64,000 nucleotides of DNA from Tetrahymena thermophila SB210 (taxonomy: Eukaryota > Ciliophora > Oligohymenophorea > Hymenostomatida > Tetrahymenidae), in the NCBI RefSeq assembly GCF_000189635.1, contig NW_002476552.1, positions 1-64,000 of the forward strand. Reading direction: 5' to 3'. Positions 1-14,220 of this stretch are shown piece after piece. Every line of letters begins with the position of its first letter. Positions within the stretch are counted from its first letter, which is position 1. The translations under genes were made by a program, and so were the position numbers. Under the pieces are notes generated by a model that was not told where the DNA came from, ran no database searches, and saw nothing but the letters and a program-made list of their open reading frames with translations.

Positions 1-963
1 CAGTGTTATTTAAATTTATAAAAGTGTACCACTCTAAAACAACAACATTGCCAAGCTTGTAGCAAAATGGAAAACATAATTATAGCTAAAAAGAAAATAA
101 GATCTAAATTCTACTAGTTCTGACTATAGACAATCATGCTTAAAGATATATTTTAACCTGAAAAATATAAGAATTATTTACCATCTACATATATTTTTAT
201 TAACATATGCGTGCGTCCTTAAAATAATGGTGAGTTTCATAATGTTTGTTATAAAGGAAACAGTAATAGTTGAGTAGAGGTGAAAAAAGTAACCAGCGAA
301 GATTAAAGTTAAGTCTAAATAAAAAGAAAATACATTTAAAACTGAGTCACTTTTTTAGAGAATATCTTCATTATAAAAAGTGTAATCATAATCCACAGAT
401 ATGAATAAAGAGGCTTATTTAATATTTAAAATGAAAAGTTATTAATGATACCATAAATAAAATAAAAATGAACCTAAAAAGAGGGTTATGAAAAGGTTAA
501 TTAGGGACAAATAGTATTAATATGTGACTATAGAAAAATAAAGAGAAGGGATAGCTATCAAATACTCATAGCACTGAAACAGCTGAGAAAACTTCAAAAA
601 AGAATCCTTTTTAATTCTGCTACTTAATTTAGCGTAGATGAATAGATAAATCAATATACTAAAGTTAAGGGCTAAGAAAGTAAAAATGAAGCATTTTAAA
701 TAATTTTATGAATCATTAGAATACGCTAACTCTTTTAAGAAAAAAAAATAACGTACCCATTTAGATAATATTTTATCATTTGTGGATAACTTGCTATATG
801 TTGCATCATCTATCTATATTTAAATTAGTATTAGTTACTAAATGCAAAAGCAAAACAACGAAAAACGAGTATTTCTTTTGCTATGTTTAACCACTTCATA
901 AAGATCATTTATATAAAATAACTTTAATCCTTAAGTTTAATTTTTTAACTAATTCTAATTCAT
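1..963 (-). CDS. PAS-family multipass membrane protein, copy 0 (5' part only, runs off left edge)
   Basis: This is the N-terminal part of a large membrane protein; the rest lies beyond base 1. Translation with TAA/TAG as Gln starts at the ATG at 963 and runs M-N-Q-N-Q-L-K..., with a hydrophobic segment near residues 35-55. Exon 1 is 474-963 (490 nt, phase 1). An intron of about 60 bp (414-473) starts with the unusual donor GTTCAT, and exon 2 continues from 413 to the edge. After the intron comes SVDYDY, conserved in every copy. The sequence is almost identical to 6200-7164, the same part of the next copy, so the two are recent tandem duplicates. The PAS and C-terminal regions are not in the window. 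Function is inferred only from the family. Confidence 0.8.
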
Positions 964-1583
964 ATTATTTACTTCAAAATAACCTAATTAGTTTATATTA
1001 CTTTGCTTGTTTGCTTATTATTTTACTATTTTAACTAAGTTTTGATATATCTTTTTTGTTTTATTATAATCTTATATTTCAAATTACTCTCTTTTATTTA
1101 TTAGATTTTAAATAAGGATTTTTAAGTCTAGTTTTATTAAAAAAACCTGTAATCTAGGTGTATTTAAAATCAATGAAAGAAATTAAATAGTAATCAAATT
1201 TTGTTTCTTTATGAAAGTTAATCGATAATTGTATTTAATTAATAAATTTGAGTAACTAAAAAGAAAATATATGAATAATTAATTTGATTAATATATATTC
1301 ACATTTTTCATTAAATCATACACTCATTCAGCCTAAAATTATAGTCAGTATTTTACAAATTCAATTAAAATTGTTTTGAAATAGCAATAAAAAGTAATTT
1401 TATATTTTTAAATTTAATATTTATTTACTGTAATATGGAATATAAAGTAAATCATTATATATAAATAAATTTTGGTCAAAAACTAATTAAAATCTACTTT
1501 ATAAAAAAATATAACTTATTAAGGGTATCTCTTATATTTGAGTACTCCCGATAAATAACAAGTAAGCATCTACAAATAAATTA
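964..1583. other. intergenic spacer between PAS copies 1 and 0
   Basis: This AT-rich spacer separates the stop of copy 1 from the start of copy 0. Much of it resembles the spacer at 7165-7719, for example the run at 1114-1170 against 7305-7360, so the duplication unit included the intergenic DNA. It should hold the 3' UTR of copy 1 and the promoter of copy 0. I see no gene in it. Confidence 0.6.
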
Positions 1584-4500
1584 TCAATCACGCAAATTTA
1601 AATATGACATAACATATGTATTTTAAATTAAATATTGCTATGGAAATATATTCAATAGCTATTTCGTTGAGTAAATTTAATTATTTATACTTTTAAAGTA
1701 GTAAGACCAGCTTACTATAAATATTATTACTACAAGGCACACTTAAATAATTACTAGAACGATACTAAGATTCTCATAAAAATTATAAAGCTATAAATTT
1801 TATTCTTAAAAGAAGTTTAAAAGGTACTCAAACTCTTTGGATAATTCTATTTTAAACTAAAATTATTTTATTGCAAGAATATTCTTGTTATAGTTATTAA
1901 AATATTTTTAAAAAACGGTTGCATTTGGACTAAAAGCAAAAGAATAATAGTCTTTAAAAATACTAAAGAAGAATATAATTCCATTAAGAAGACCTGATTT
2001 AAGAGAGCTCTTACCAACAGTATTGCATTAATCATACAAAAAATCTCCGTTCTGATATTAAGTGTATTTTTTAATTGTATCGCAAGCATTATCAGTAAAT
2101 ACATTAATCAAAAAGTTATCAAATATTTCTTAATTGTGTAAACTTGTTGAACCTATTTTTTCAAGGTTTTCTTTTAGTAAGTTAGGTAATTCATCTATCT
2201 AAACGGAAAGTTAATTTAGAATTCCTTGATAAGTTTAAATAGACAGAGCTTAGTATTAAGGTATTAAAAATGCCATAGCAAGGCCTTATCTAGCTCTTAA
2301 TGAGTTTAAAACTGCAAAATAAGAAACACAGACAACATCTTTTTATTAATAAATAAATGAATGAAAATAATTTTAAATTATGAGAAAATAAAAAAACTTA
2401 CTGTTAAAATTGTAAATAACCATAGAATTATCAATAAATTATTTCACAATAAAATAATTTATTATTGGATAAATTGTTGTTAAGCAAAATATTAGAATTA
2501 ATGCCACTATTAAGTTCTTTAATGAGTAATTTAAAGAAGAAGTTTGACTAATATTTAATTTTTTTTCAGATTTCGCAAGATGATTTTTAAATTAACCATT
2601 AGAAATTTTATTTTCGTATTTAATAAAATTTTTTTTTTGATCTATTTAGTAAAATTATAGTTAATTAGCTATCTGATCAAGAATATTTTTCAACTATAAC
2701 TTATCAAAAGTTGCAAAGAGTTCTAAAATTTATTACTATTTTTTTTTAGAGAAGATATAACTTGGTATGACGCTAATCAAAAAAAGAAGCATGATAAAAG
2801 TAATAACATATAATTAAATAAGACTTTGGTTTTTAATGGATGAAAGTTAATTTTAATAGTCATCATTCATCTGAGAAAAAACAGATTGAACTTGTTCATT
2901 TAAAGCTGGATAGTTCATCTCATTTTATTTTTTTATTATTCCTAAAGGATCTTTGTTAGAAACGAAATAAAATATCCCAAAAATCTATAAGAGTATTGAA
3001 TATATCATTGAAAGATTTTACTATTAGGATATAGTATTGCTTTGAAATATATTTTAAATGATGTAATTATTTTAAATAATATTAAAAACTTCTATATCTT
3101 TGTTAGTATTATTATAAAGTAAATTCATATGTTGTTTACTCAGCGATATCCTAGATTAATTTTATTCATTTAATAGATCCATGAAAGGTTGGTATTGAGC
3201 AGCTGGTGTAGATAAAACGTTGTATTTGTTTAGCAGAATAATATTACGCTCTGATAGGGAATAACTAATTTATACGTTAATCATATAAATCCAGTTAATG
3301 TATTTGAAGTTTTCTCTTTAAGAAACTAAGCTTGTAAGAAAGTTAAAAAATGCTAACAATGTTAAAGATAGAATAGCTAAGACTGATAATATTCCGAAAG
3401 CATTTATTATTTTAAGATATCTCATCTGACTTTTTTTGTGTATATTTTCAAAAACATGTCTTTTTAAATTAAAAAAACACAAATTAATTAAATATTTATT
3501 TATATATAGAACTTAAGAATTTTAAATATCCTTATTATTAAAATAATAAAAATCAATTTTTAATTTTCCAAACATAAAATATTAAATCTAAATTATTTAC
3601 CGTGTTTAAACACTCTTTGAGGAAGAAGAAATAGATTAAATATCAATATTCTATTATTATAATTTGCTTGCCTCTTATTCCTAAAAACTTTAATTTGAAT
3701 ATTTTTAGTCTTTAACTTTCTTTTCATTAATCTTTTGCATTTATGATTTTTTCTTTAATTTATTTTATGGCGATGCTACCGTTTAAATCAAGACACGCTT
3801 ACTAGATAGTGGAGGAATATCAGTTATTTATTTTTAAATTTAAGAATTTAAATCTTCTTGTACAGCATGCCTGCTTGTCTGAACATATTCAAGATTTACT
3901 TCTTCAAATTAGCTAAAATTAAATTTGTCATTCTAATTTAAAATTGACTATTTCTCAGGCGATTTCTAAGTTTAAATCTTTCTAAAAGCATAGAATTCTT
4001 GATTTTAGCTAATTTATGCAAAGTTTTAGAATAATTTTGAATTTAATTCCGTCGATTCTTCTAATTAAAGATTTATTTATTGCAATTAACTTGCTACTGG
4101 ACTAGCAAGCATATATTCATAATTTTATCTTGGAGAGTTACTTGTGAATGTTGTTACATTATTTTTTTTTACTTTTTTTAATTCGCTGTTGTTATTCTTG
4201 AGAGCTTATCCATTCGATTTATACATAGAATTTTAGTTTGTTGTTGCGCTATTGAGAATTTAAGTTAATGTTGACTGCTCATTTTAGATACTAAAATTCT
4301 TTACAAATTAAATTGAACTTCTATATTATATTGATTCATCATTTTCTTATTAATTTACACACATTGATGTTAAGTTATCTTGAATTTCTAAGTCTAAGTC
4401 TAAATTTAAATCTACTTTGCAGATTTCTTTGATTTATTATTAGTAGAATTACAATAAATTACTTTTATCCTTTAAATTATTTTGAGGTTATATGTCTTCA

Positions 4501-7164
4501 ATTATTAAGTAAATACTTGATTCAAATGAGCTAAATTTTTTTAGGAAATAAAAAGATACAGTTATACTAAATATATCAGCATACTTTAAATAATTTAAGA
4601 AATTTGCATCACTGAAAATAGATTTTCCTAATAAGAAATCTTGATTTGGTTGAATGAGTACAGTTTAGAATTTTATTGTATTTTTTTGGTTTTTAGAAAG
4701 CTAGATCAAATAATGAATTATGGGAATTAAACTATCTATTTTGATTGTTTTCAATTACGAGGTATCTATGGTTTTAAATTATTTATAAAATAATTTATTT
4801 GCAAGTTTAATATTATTTGGATTTTCATCATCTAATAATAAATAGATAGATTAACCTTTAATAGGTTTTGCCCAAATAGCCAAACCAAAATCATCATAAT
4901 CTAAAACTTATGTTTGAACTTTTAGTTAAAATGGCACACAATACCCAGCCTAGTGTTTAGCTAAAAAAAGAGGCAAGTTTTAAATATCATTGTAAATTGG
5001 TGGAATTACTTCTTCTAAAAATGAATTTTATTATATATATTCCTATTAATAATTTCTTTGAGGTAAAATTTAGAGCTCAAATATAGATTTTTCTTATATT
5101 TGTTACTTATCAGAGATACCAAGTGTTTTAATAAAAGAATTATTAACTTTTTTAATAATTCCTAAAGATTTATCTAACAGAGAAACAAATAAAAAGCAGC
5201 TTGATTCATCATAGTATTCTTTATTTTTTTACTTTTAATTTGATTAGCTATTCAGTCTTTCATAATATTTTAACAAGTTCGACTTGTGAAGCATGTAATA
5301 ATCAAAATTAATACAAATATTTCTTAAATTTTTGCTACTGTGATTGTATTTTAACTACTAAATAATATTTCTTTCTAACATACTTCTTTTTTCTGTAAAT
5401 TTTTTTAACAGTACTAGCATTTCATTTATTTCTATAAAATTTAGTAGTAGCTTTTCGATTATAATTCTGTATAAATTCAAACATTCGCAATAGAAAAGTT
5501 ATATATTTTTTAAGTCTTCTTCAAATTATAATATTTTATACAATTAGAAATCCTCTTTCTTGTTTTTACATCTTATATTATAACTGAGGCATTCAATTTC
5601 AGTCATTTTCATTATATTTTGTAGCTTTTATTAATCTTTGATTCCTGAAGCAAGTTTTCTATTTGTTTTTGTATTAAGAATTGAAAGATATGCTGCGCAT
5701 TAATTTCTATTTACAGATGCTAGAAAAGTCAAATAAGAAAAATCTATTTCGTCAAGAACCTATTTATCTTATTTGTCTCTTATGGCTTCTTAATAAATTT
5801 ATAATATTGCCTTAATAGATTTAAAATAGCTTGCGTCATCCTGTTTGAATTATTCATCTAATTAAGCCTCTTATTTATCTAAGTCTTTTTGCTTAATCAC
5901 TTTCATCTATTCTACTTACTGATAAATTATTAATTAAAAAAAATTTGGCTTAATTAAAAATGACTAAATGATATTTAAATGATAAAAAATAATTAGTTTA
6001 CAGTTGTTTTTTCTTAATTTTGAGCAGTTCCTTAAAATGGGAGTTCTTAAGCAAATATTATCAAAGGATTCTTAAAATCAGTAGATAATTTTACTTTTTA
6101 TCTTGTTGAATCCATTAATTATCTACAAAACAGGTCTTTCTTTTTAGAGCTTTAGCCTAATAAACATTAAAAAACCTAGTAATAAATAGACTCATTTTTT
6201 TAATCAGTGTAATCTAAATTTATAAAAGTGTACCACTCTAAAACAACAACATTTCCAAGCTTGTAGCAAAATGGAAACATAATTATAGCTAAAAAGAAAA
6301 TAAGATCTAAATTCTACTAGTTCTGACTATAGACAATCATGCTTAATGATAGATTTAACCTGAAAAATGTAAGAATTATTTACCATCTACATATATTTTT
6401 ATTAAAATATGCGTGAGTCCTTAAAATAATGATGAGTTTCATAATGTTTATTATAAAGGAAACAGTCGTTATAGAATAGATGTCAAAAAAGCAACTTGTT
6501 ATGCATAAAATCAGGTCTAAATAGAAAGATAATAAATTTAAAACTGAGTCGCTTTTTTAGAGAACATCTTCATTTTAAAAAGTGTAATCATAATCCACAG
6601 ATATGAATAATGATGCTTTTTAATGTTTAAAAATAAAAGTTATTAATGCTACTATAAATAAAATAAAAATGAACCTAAAAAAAGGGTTGTAAAAAGGTTA
6701 ATTAACGACAAATAGTACTAATATGTAGCTATAGAAAAATAAAGAGAAGGGATAGCTATCAAATACTCATAGCACTGAAACAGCTGAGAAAACTGCAAAA
6801 AAGAAGCCTTTTTAATTCTACTTCTTAATATAGCGTAGATGAATAAATAAATCAAAATACAATAGTTAAGGGCTAAGAAAGCATAAATGAAGCACTTTAA
6901 ATAATTTTATGAATCATTGGAATACTCTAACTCTTTTAAGAAAAAAAAATAACTCACCCATTTAGATAATATTTTATCATTTGTGGATAATTTGCTATAT
7001 GTTGCATCATCTATCTATATTTAAATTTCTATTAGTTACTAAATGAAAAAGCAAAACAATGAAAAATGAATATTTCTTTTGCTATGTTTAACCACTTCAT
7101 AAAGATCATTTATATAAAATAATTTTAATCCCTAAGTTAAATTTTTTAGCTAATTCTATTTCAT
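1584..7164 (-). CDS. PAS-domain multipass membrane protein, copy 1 (TmcB/TmcC-like)
   Basis: This is the first full-length member of the tandem family. The start is the ATG at 7164 (M-K-Q-N-Q-L...), exon 1 is 6675-7164 (490 nt), and the end is TGA at 1584-1586. The N-terminal third has several hydrophobic segments. A PAS-like stretch near 5090-5230 reads SSCFLFVSLLDKS then GIIKKVNNSFIKTLG. A Gln/Asn/Ser-rich linker follows, then a C-terminal membrane region starting M-R-Y-L-K-I-I-N near 3420 that has ENFKYINWIYMIN like the other copies. The segments I translated (N-terminus, PAS, C-terminal membrane block, C-terminus) were open, with TGA only at the end. Ligand and partner are unknown; PAS domains generally sense ligands or redox state, and a membrane sensor is an inference. 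I did not resolve every intron. Confidence 0.82.
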
Positions 7165-7719
7165 CCTCTTAACTTATTTGCTTTTAAATTACCTAATTAG
7201 TTTATATTACTTTGATTATTATTTAACTAAATTTTGCTTTACTTTATTTGTTTTTTATAAAGTCTTTAAATTTCAAATTACTTTCACTTATCTATTAGGT
7301 TTTAAATAAGGATTTTTATGTCTAGTTTTATTAAAAAAAACATGTAATTTGGGTGTTTTTATAATCAAAGAAAGAAATCAAATAGTAATCAAGCATTGTT
7401 TCTTTATGAATGTTAATCAATATTTGCGTTTAGTTAATAAATTTACATAGCTAAAAAGAATATATTTTAATACTTAATTTAATTAATATATATTTATATT
7501 ATTCATTCATAATCATAAACTCATTTAGCCAATTGTGGTTATCAGTATTTTATAAATTCAATAAATTTGTTTTGAAATATCTATAAAAAATAATTTTATA
7601 ATTTAAAATTTAGTATTTATTTACTGTGTTATAGAATAAATTAAATCACTTTAAATAAAAATATTTTGGTGTAAACCAATTAATTAATAAAATTTAAAAG
7701 GACAAATATAACAAAATTA
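7165..7719. other. intergenic spacer between PAS copies 2 and 1
   Basis: This spacer of about 555 bp is homologous to 964-1583 and holds no gene I can see. It should contain the terminator and 3' UTR of copy 2 and the promoter of copy 1. Confidence 0.6.
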
Positions 7720-10700
7720 TCAATCATGCTTACTTAAAAATGATAAGATATATGCATTTTAAATAATATATTGCTATGGAAATATATTCAGTAGTTATTT
7801 CGTTGAGAAAATTCGTTTATTTATACTTTTAAAGTAATAAGACCAGCTTACTGTAAATATAATTGCTACAAAGCACACTTGAACAACTACTAAAATTATA
7901 CTCAGGCTCTCATTATTATTATAAAGTTACAGATTTTAATCTTAAAAAAAGTTTAACAAATACTCAAATTCTTTTGATAATTCTATTTTAAATTAAAACT
8001 GCTTGTACGCAGGAAAGTTTTCGTTATAGCTCATAAAATTTTGTTAAAAAATTTCTCTGCTTGAACTATATGCAAAAGATAAAAAGTCTTTATAAATGCT
8101 AAAAAAGAACATTAATCCATTTAGAAGACCAGATTAAAGAGAGCCTTTACCTACAGTGTTGCATTCTTCTAAAGAAAAATCTCCATTTTAATATTAATTA
8201 TATTTTTAAATACTATTACAAGCATTTAATGTAAATAGATGTAACAAGAAATCGTTAAATATGGCTTAATTGTGTAAATTAGTTGAGTTAATACTTTCTA
8301 GATTCTTTTGTATTTAATTGGGTAGTTCATCTATCTGAATCGTAAGCTAATTAAGAATATCTTAATAAGTTTAAACAGAAATTGGTTGCTAATGTGGCAT
8401 TAAAAACGCCATAGCAAGACCCTATCTTGCTCTTAAAGAATTTAAAACTGTAAAATAAGAAATACAAACAGCGTCTTTTTTATATTATAAATTAATATCA
8501 AAAAATGTTTTAACGATAAATAAAAATTTTACTATTAAAATTGTTGATTGTAGTTGAGCTATCAATGAAAAGTCTCACATTCAAATAATAAAATATAGGG
8601 TATATTATAGATAGGCAAAATATAACCACTAATCCTATTAGCAAATTTTTTAAAGAGTATTCTAAAGAGGAAGTTTAACTTATATTTAGCTTTTTTTCTG
8701 AAATGACATGTTGATTTTATTTTTTATTATTCAAATCATAGGAATCTAAATTTGTAAAATGGAATTTGCTGTCAACTTAATAAAGTTATAATTGGTTAGC
8801 TATCTGATCAAGAATTTCTTGCAATTATTACCTTTCAAAAGTCGCAAATAGTTCTAGAATTTTTTCTAATTTTCTTTTTGCAAAAATATAACTTGGAATG
8901 ATACTGATTAAAAAAATAAAAGTCATAAAAGTTATTACACATAACTAAATAAGGCTTTCATTTTGAATGTTTTAAAGCTAACTTAAATATTACTCATTGA
9001 TCTAAGAGAAAACAGACTAAACTTGCTCGTTTAATGCAGGGTAATTAATCTCATTTTATCTTTTGATAATACCATCAGGATCTTAATTGGAAACGAAATA
9101 GTAGATACCAAATATTTATAAGAGGATAGAGTATATCATTGAAACATTTTTCTGTTGGTATGTGTTATTACTTTGATATATATTTTGCGTAATTTAGATA
9201 TTTTAAATAATTTTGAAAACTTAAATATCACTCTGAGTATTATTGTAAAGCAAATTCATATAGTCTTTACTGAGCTTGATCCTTGAATTTTATTACTAAG
9301 TGAGAAGATCATTGAACAGCTAGTTTTGAGAAGGAGGTGTTTAATAGAAACCATATTCATTTAATAGAAAAATATTGTGCTCAGAAAGCGAATAACTAAT
9401 CTAAACGTTGATCAAATAAATCCAATTAATATATTTGAAGTTTTCTCTCTGAGAAGCTAAGCTTGTGAAAAAGGTAAAAAACCCTGATAAAGTCAAAGCC
9501 AGAGTAACTAAAATTGATGATATTCCTAAAATATTTATTATTTTAAGATATCTCATTTACTTTCTTTTGTTAATATTTTCAAATACTTGCCTTTCAATAA
9601 AAAAAATAATAATTATTTTATTAAATTTAATTTATCAAAAAATCTAAAAAATAAATTTTTTATTTTTATGTTAAAATTGTATTTTAAAGTAATTATTTTA
9701 TCTTAAAAAAAATATAAACTAAAATATTTTTTCCTCTTATAAAGTAATTAATATATTTATTATATGGAAGAAACTACAGTTATTTGATTCAATAAATAAT
9801 AATTTTAAACATTTTTGTTTCATTTATTTGCTTTTTATGAAAATTAAAAATTATTTTTTTAGATTTAAGCACATTTTTAAGAAAAGGTTTTTATTTATTT
9901 ATTTTAAACAAATTAAAGATAATTTTAGAAAAGGAAATTAATTTTTTTTACCTTATTAAAAAGCTTTTCGATGAAGAAGATATTGATTGAATGTCTATAT
10001 TTTATTAAAGATTATTTCCTTGTTTAGCTAAAAACTTTTTATCTTTAATTTCTTTATGATTATTTTTTTTTTTGAATGATTTTTATATTTAAATTTAGCT
10101 TGATTCTTAATTAGGTTTAATAAATCCGCGCTTACTAGAAAGTGGAGCAATATCATTTGTCTCTTTCATAAATTCATTATTAAAGTGGTTTTAGTTAAAA
10201 TTTTGTATTTAATTTAATTTTTTGAATTAATTGATCTCATAATTATCATTATAATAGCTATATTTCTTAAATTAGTTCAAAGGTGAGCTTGTTTGGTTGC
10301 TATAATAATTTCTACTAGGTGAAACTAAGCTGATGCAATTTTAAACTAAATCTTCTTTATAAATTTTTTATTCACTATGAATTATTTAATTTAAATCAAT
10401 TGAATTTTCCATAAGCAAATTTAACTACTAAGTCTACTTGCTTTCTGGAGTCATTAATAGAATCGATTCTTAATTTTATATTGGAGATATATTTGTTTCT
10501 TTAATATATTTTTTTTACTTTAGCTTTTCATTTTTTCTCTTATTTTTTTAAAAATCTCCTGCTGGCTTGTTTATGGAATTCTAATTAGAATTTATACTAT
10601 GAGTTGAAGATGGCTCTTCATATAATGTGTCCAAATTGTTCTCAAATTAAACTAAGCTTTAATTTAATATTAAATTATCTTGATAAAACTAATGATTTAA

Positions 10701-13511
10701 CTAGTTATTAGTTGAATCATTTTTATTTATTTCTTAATGCTCAAAGTCTAAATTAATATTGCATATTTCTTTTATTTGTTATTAGTAGAATAATATTAAA
10801 TTATTTTTATCTTTGAAACTCATCACTGGCTGAATGTTTTAGATAGACAAGTAAATATCAGGTTCTAATTATTTGAAATCTTTTTAGAATGAAAGGGACA
10901 CAGTTGCGCTACATATGTCAGCATGTATTAATTTATTCAAGAAATTTATATCAGTTAAAAGAAGATTTTCTTGACATAAGTCTTTATCTGGTTGAATAAA
11001 AACTGTTTAGAGTTGCTACTCTTTATTTTTTTCTGTATATTAAATTAAATAGTGAATGATTGGAATCAAATTCTCTGTTTTGATGTTTCTTATTTATTAT
11101 GCATCAAAATTTGAATACAAAAATTACTTACAAAATAATTTATTGGCTAACTTAATTTAATTTGGGTTTAGATGATTTAAAACCAAGTAAATATGCTCTT
11201 CGTTTATCTCTTTAGCCCATATTGTTAAACCAAAATCTTAATTTTCAACAATTTAGCTTTAAATTTTTAACTAAAATGGTACACAATATCCTAGTTCGTG
11301 TTTTGCTAAAAAAAGAGGTAAGTTTTAAATTTGGTTGTAAATGGGAGATATCAACTCATTTATTACGCAAGATTATAATTGATTAATATTAATATTACTT
11401 ATAGATAATAATTGAAATATAGACTTGCCTTATATTTATTATTTATTCGAGAATCCAAGAGCTTTCACAAAGGAATTATTAGCTCTTTTAATAATTCCAA
11501 AAGATTAATCCAAAATAGAAACAAACAAAAAGCAACTAGATTCATCATAAAACTCTTTATTTTATTACATTTTTTTGTATTATCTATTTTATCTCTCATA
11601 AAAACTCAATAGAGTCTACTTATGAAGCATATAAAAATCAAAGTTTATGCAAATATTTTTAAGATCTTCACTATTATGATTATGTTTCAATTATTTCAAA
11701 ATTTTGTTTTCCAGTTAGCTTCGTTTATCTCTAAATTATTTTAATAGCACAAATATTTCATTTATTTCTATAAAGCTCAACAACAGTTTTTCAATTATAA
11801 CTTTGTACATGATTAGACATTCACTGTAGAATAATTTTATATTTTTTAAATCTTCTTCAAATTGCAATAATTTATATAATTAGAATTCACTTTTATCATT
11901 ATCAGATCTTCTTTTCTAGCTGAGACATTTAATTTCAATCAAATTCAATATATTTTATAATTTCTACTAGTCTTTAATTCCATAAGCAAGTTTTTTGTTT
12001 GTTTTAGCATTAATTATCTTAAGATATGCCACACATTAGTTATTACTTACAGTTGCAAGAAAAGTAAAATAGGAAATATCTACTTCATCAAAAGTGTCTT
12101 TTTCTTATTTGTCTTTAAACGTTTCTTAATAAATATTTTGTACTGTTTTAATAAGATGCAAGTAACTTGAGTCATCTTACTTTAATTATTCACCTTATTA
12201 ATCTTCTTTTTTAATTTATGTTATTTACTTCATCTACCTGATTTGCTTAATTAAAATTAATTATAGAATAACTTCATTTAATTAAATTTGTTTAAATCTT
12301 CTAAATTTAAATAAAAGGAAAATTAAATTACATAATCTTGCTCTTCATCAACAAATATCCCAATAAAAGGAACTTACTAAGCAAATATTATTGAAGGGTT
12401 CTTAAATTTAGAAGAATATTTAATATGCTCTCTTCTATTGTTTATCATTTGTCTACAAAATAAATCTATCTTTTTATTCTTCTGTCCCATTAAGAGTTGA
12501 AATGCAGATTGACTAAGAGAAGCAGTACTCTAATCAGTGTAATCTAAATTTATATATGTATACCATTCTAAGAAAAGAATATTCCCAAGCTTAAGACAAA
12601 AAGGGAATAAAATTATTATTAAAAGGGAAATGAGATCATATTTCAACTCGTTCTAGCTGACAAAAAGTAGTAATAATGTAAAATTTATTTTGAAAAAAAT
12701 AACAATTATCGACCATCTACATATATTTTTATTAATATAAGCATGGGTTTTTAAAATAAAAACGAGTTTCAGAATATTTAAAATTAAAGATAAAGCTGAT
12801 AAAACCTAAATATTAGCAAAGCGGCTTGTTACACAAAGAATAAAATCTAAATAAAAGAATAGCAAATTCTAAATTGAGTCACTTTTTTACAGAATGTCTT
12901 CATTTTAAAAAGAGTAATCATAATCCATAGAAATAAATAATGATGCTATTTTAATATTTTAAAAAATGATATTTTAATTGTTACCAAAAATATAAAAACG
13001 AACCTAAAAGCAGGGTTATAATCATGTTAGCTAACGATAAATAATACTGGTATGAGGCTATAGAAATATAAAGAGAAGGAATTGCAATCAAATACTCGTA
13101 ACACAGAAATAGCTAAGAAAAGTTCATACTAGATTAACTTTTATTTCTACTTCTTAAAATAGCAGAGATAAAAAGCAAAAGTATAACAAAGCAATTAAAC
13201 ACTAGAAATGTATAAATAGCCGACAAAATTTCTTAAAAATTGGTTATTTCTTTTATGAAAAAAATATATCTAACCCAACTATTAAGAATTTTATCTTAAG
13301 AAAATATATTTCTATATGTTGTTTCATCTATTTACATCTAAATCAGCATTATCTGCTAAATGCAAAAGCAAAACAATGAAAATGGGATGCTTCTATTGCT
13401 TTGTTTAACTAGCTAATATAGATCATTAATATAAAATAATTTCAATCGCTAAATTATGATATTAAAATTGCACTAACTAATTGTTACTATTTAACTATTT
13501 TAACTATTCAT
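7720..13511 (-). CDS. PAS-domain multipass membrane protein, copy 2 (TmcB/TmcC-like)
   Basis: This is the second full-length member. TGA is at 7720-7722 and the C-terminus matches copy 1. The homologous start codon is missing: where copy 1 has M-K-Q-N-Q the frame reads N-I-I-I-Q. The next in-frame ATG upstream is at 13511 (M-N-S-Q-N-S-Q...), so I chose that start. It makes exon 1 13004-13511 (508 nt) with the same phase 1 as the other copies. The PAS region near 11390-11560 reads SSCFLFVSILDQS and GIIKRANNSFVKALG. The C-terminal membrane block starts near 9560. It shares about 6.3-kb spacing and the GTTCGT donor of intron 1 with its neighbours. Function is inferred from the family. Confidence 0.8.
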
Positions 13512-14220
13512 CTAATTATTTTATGTTAATTTTTAGTAATGCTGAGTTATTCTTTATTTAGTTTTGATTTAATTTGTTTTTTTTCCTTTCTTTGTTTCCA
13601 AGATTAATTTTAATAAATATCTCATATTCACCAAACTTAATAAGGAAATATATAATGAATGTGTGCCAATCAAAATTTTAAATATAAAGAAACTTTCAAA
13701 CTACTTTAAAAAGTAAGACTATTTTAACAAAAAATTTAATTGCATAATTGTAAAAATAATCCTAAAGCTTTGCTCTGATATAAATTTTAATATAATCAAT
13801 TACATAATTAAATTTTTATCAATACAATTAGATTTTATATAATACGAACACAATTAATTTAATTGATCTTTAGATAGCCTTGCTTCAATAGAAAAAGTTA
13901 TTATAGATTGATTCACTTTACTTTGATCTCTTTGAACAAACAATTAATTTATAGAAGGATAAATATTAAATACTATTTTTGCATTTAAAATACAAACAAA
14001 ATATTTAAGCAATTTACAAAAATAAATTTACTATTTCAAAAAAAATAAATAACTATTATAAAATATTTAAATACTCTAATTTCTTAATGGTTACTACTAG
14101 AAGTGGGAATAGGTTTGAAATATAAATTTCAATTAAATTTTTGGATAAAATTAAGTAGGAAATGTTGATGTGTGTGGGTCAGGTGCCTTATTATATTGTA
14201 TATTATATCTGAATATTCCA
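13512..14220. other. intergenic spacer between PAS copies 3 and 2
   Basis: About 700 bp, AT-rich, clearly less similar to the other two spacers, so the split between copies 2 and 3 is older than that between copies 0 and 1. A slightly GC-richer patch at 14160-14195 has no recognisable feature. No gene seen. Confidence 0.55.

Noticed and set aside
1868..2104. Short standard-code ORF on the minus strand
   Set aside because: It is in a different frame from the conserved C-terminal exon of PAS copy 1, which explains the region better.
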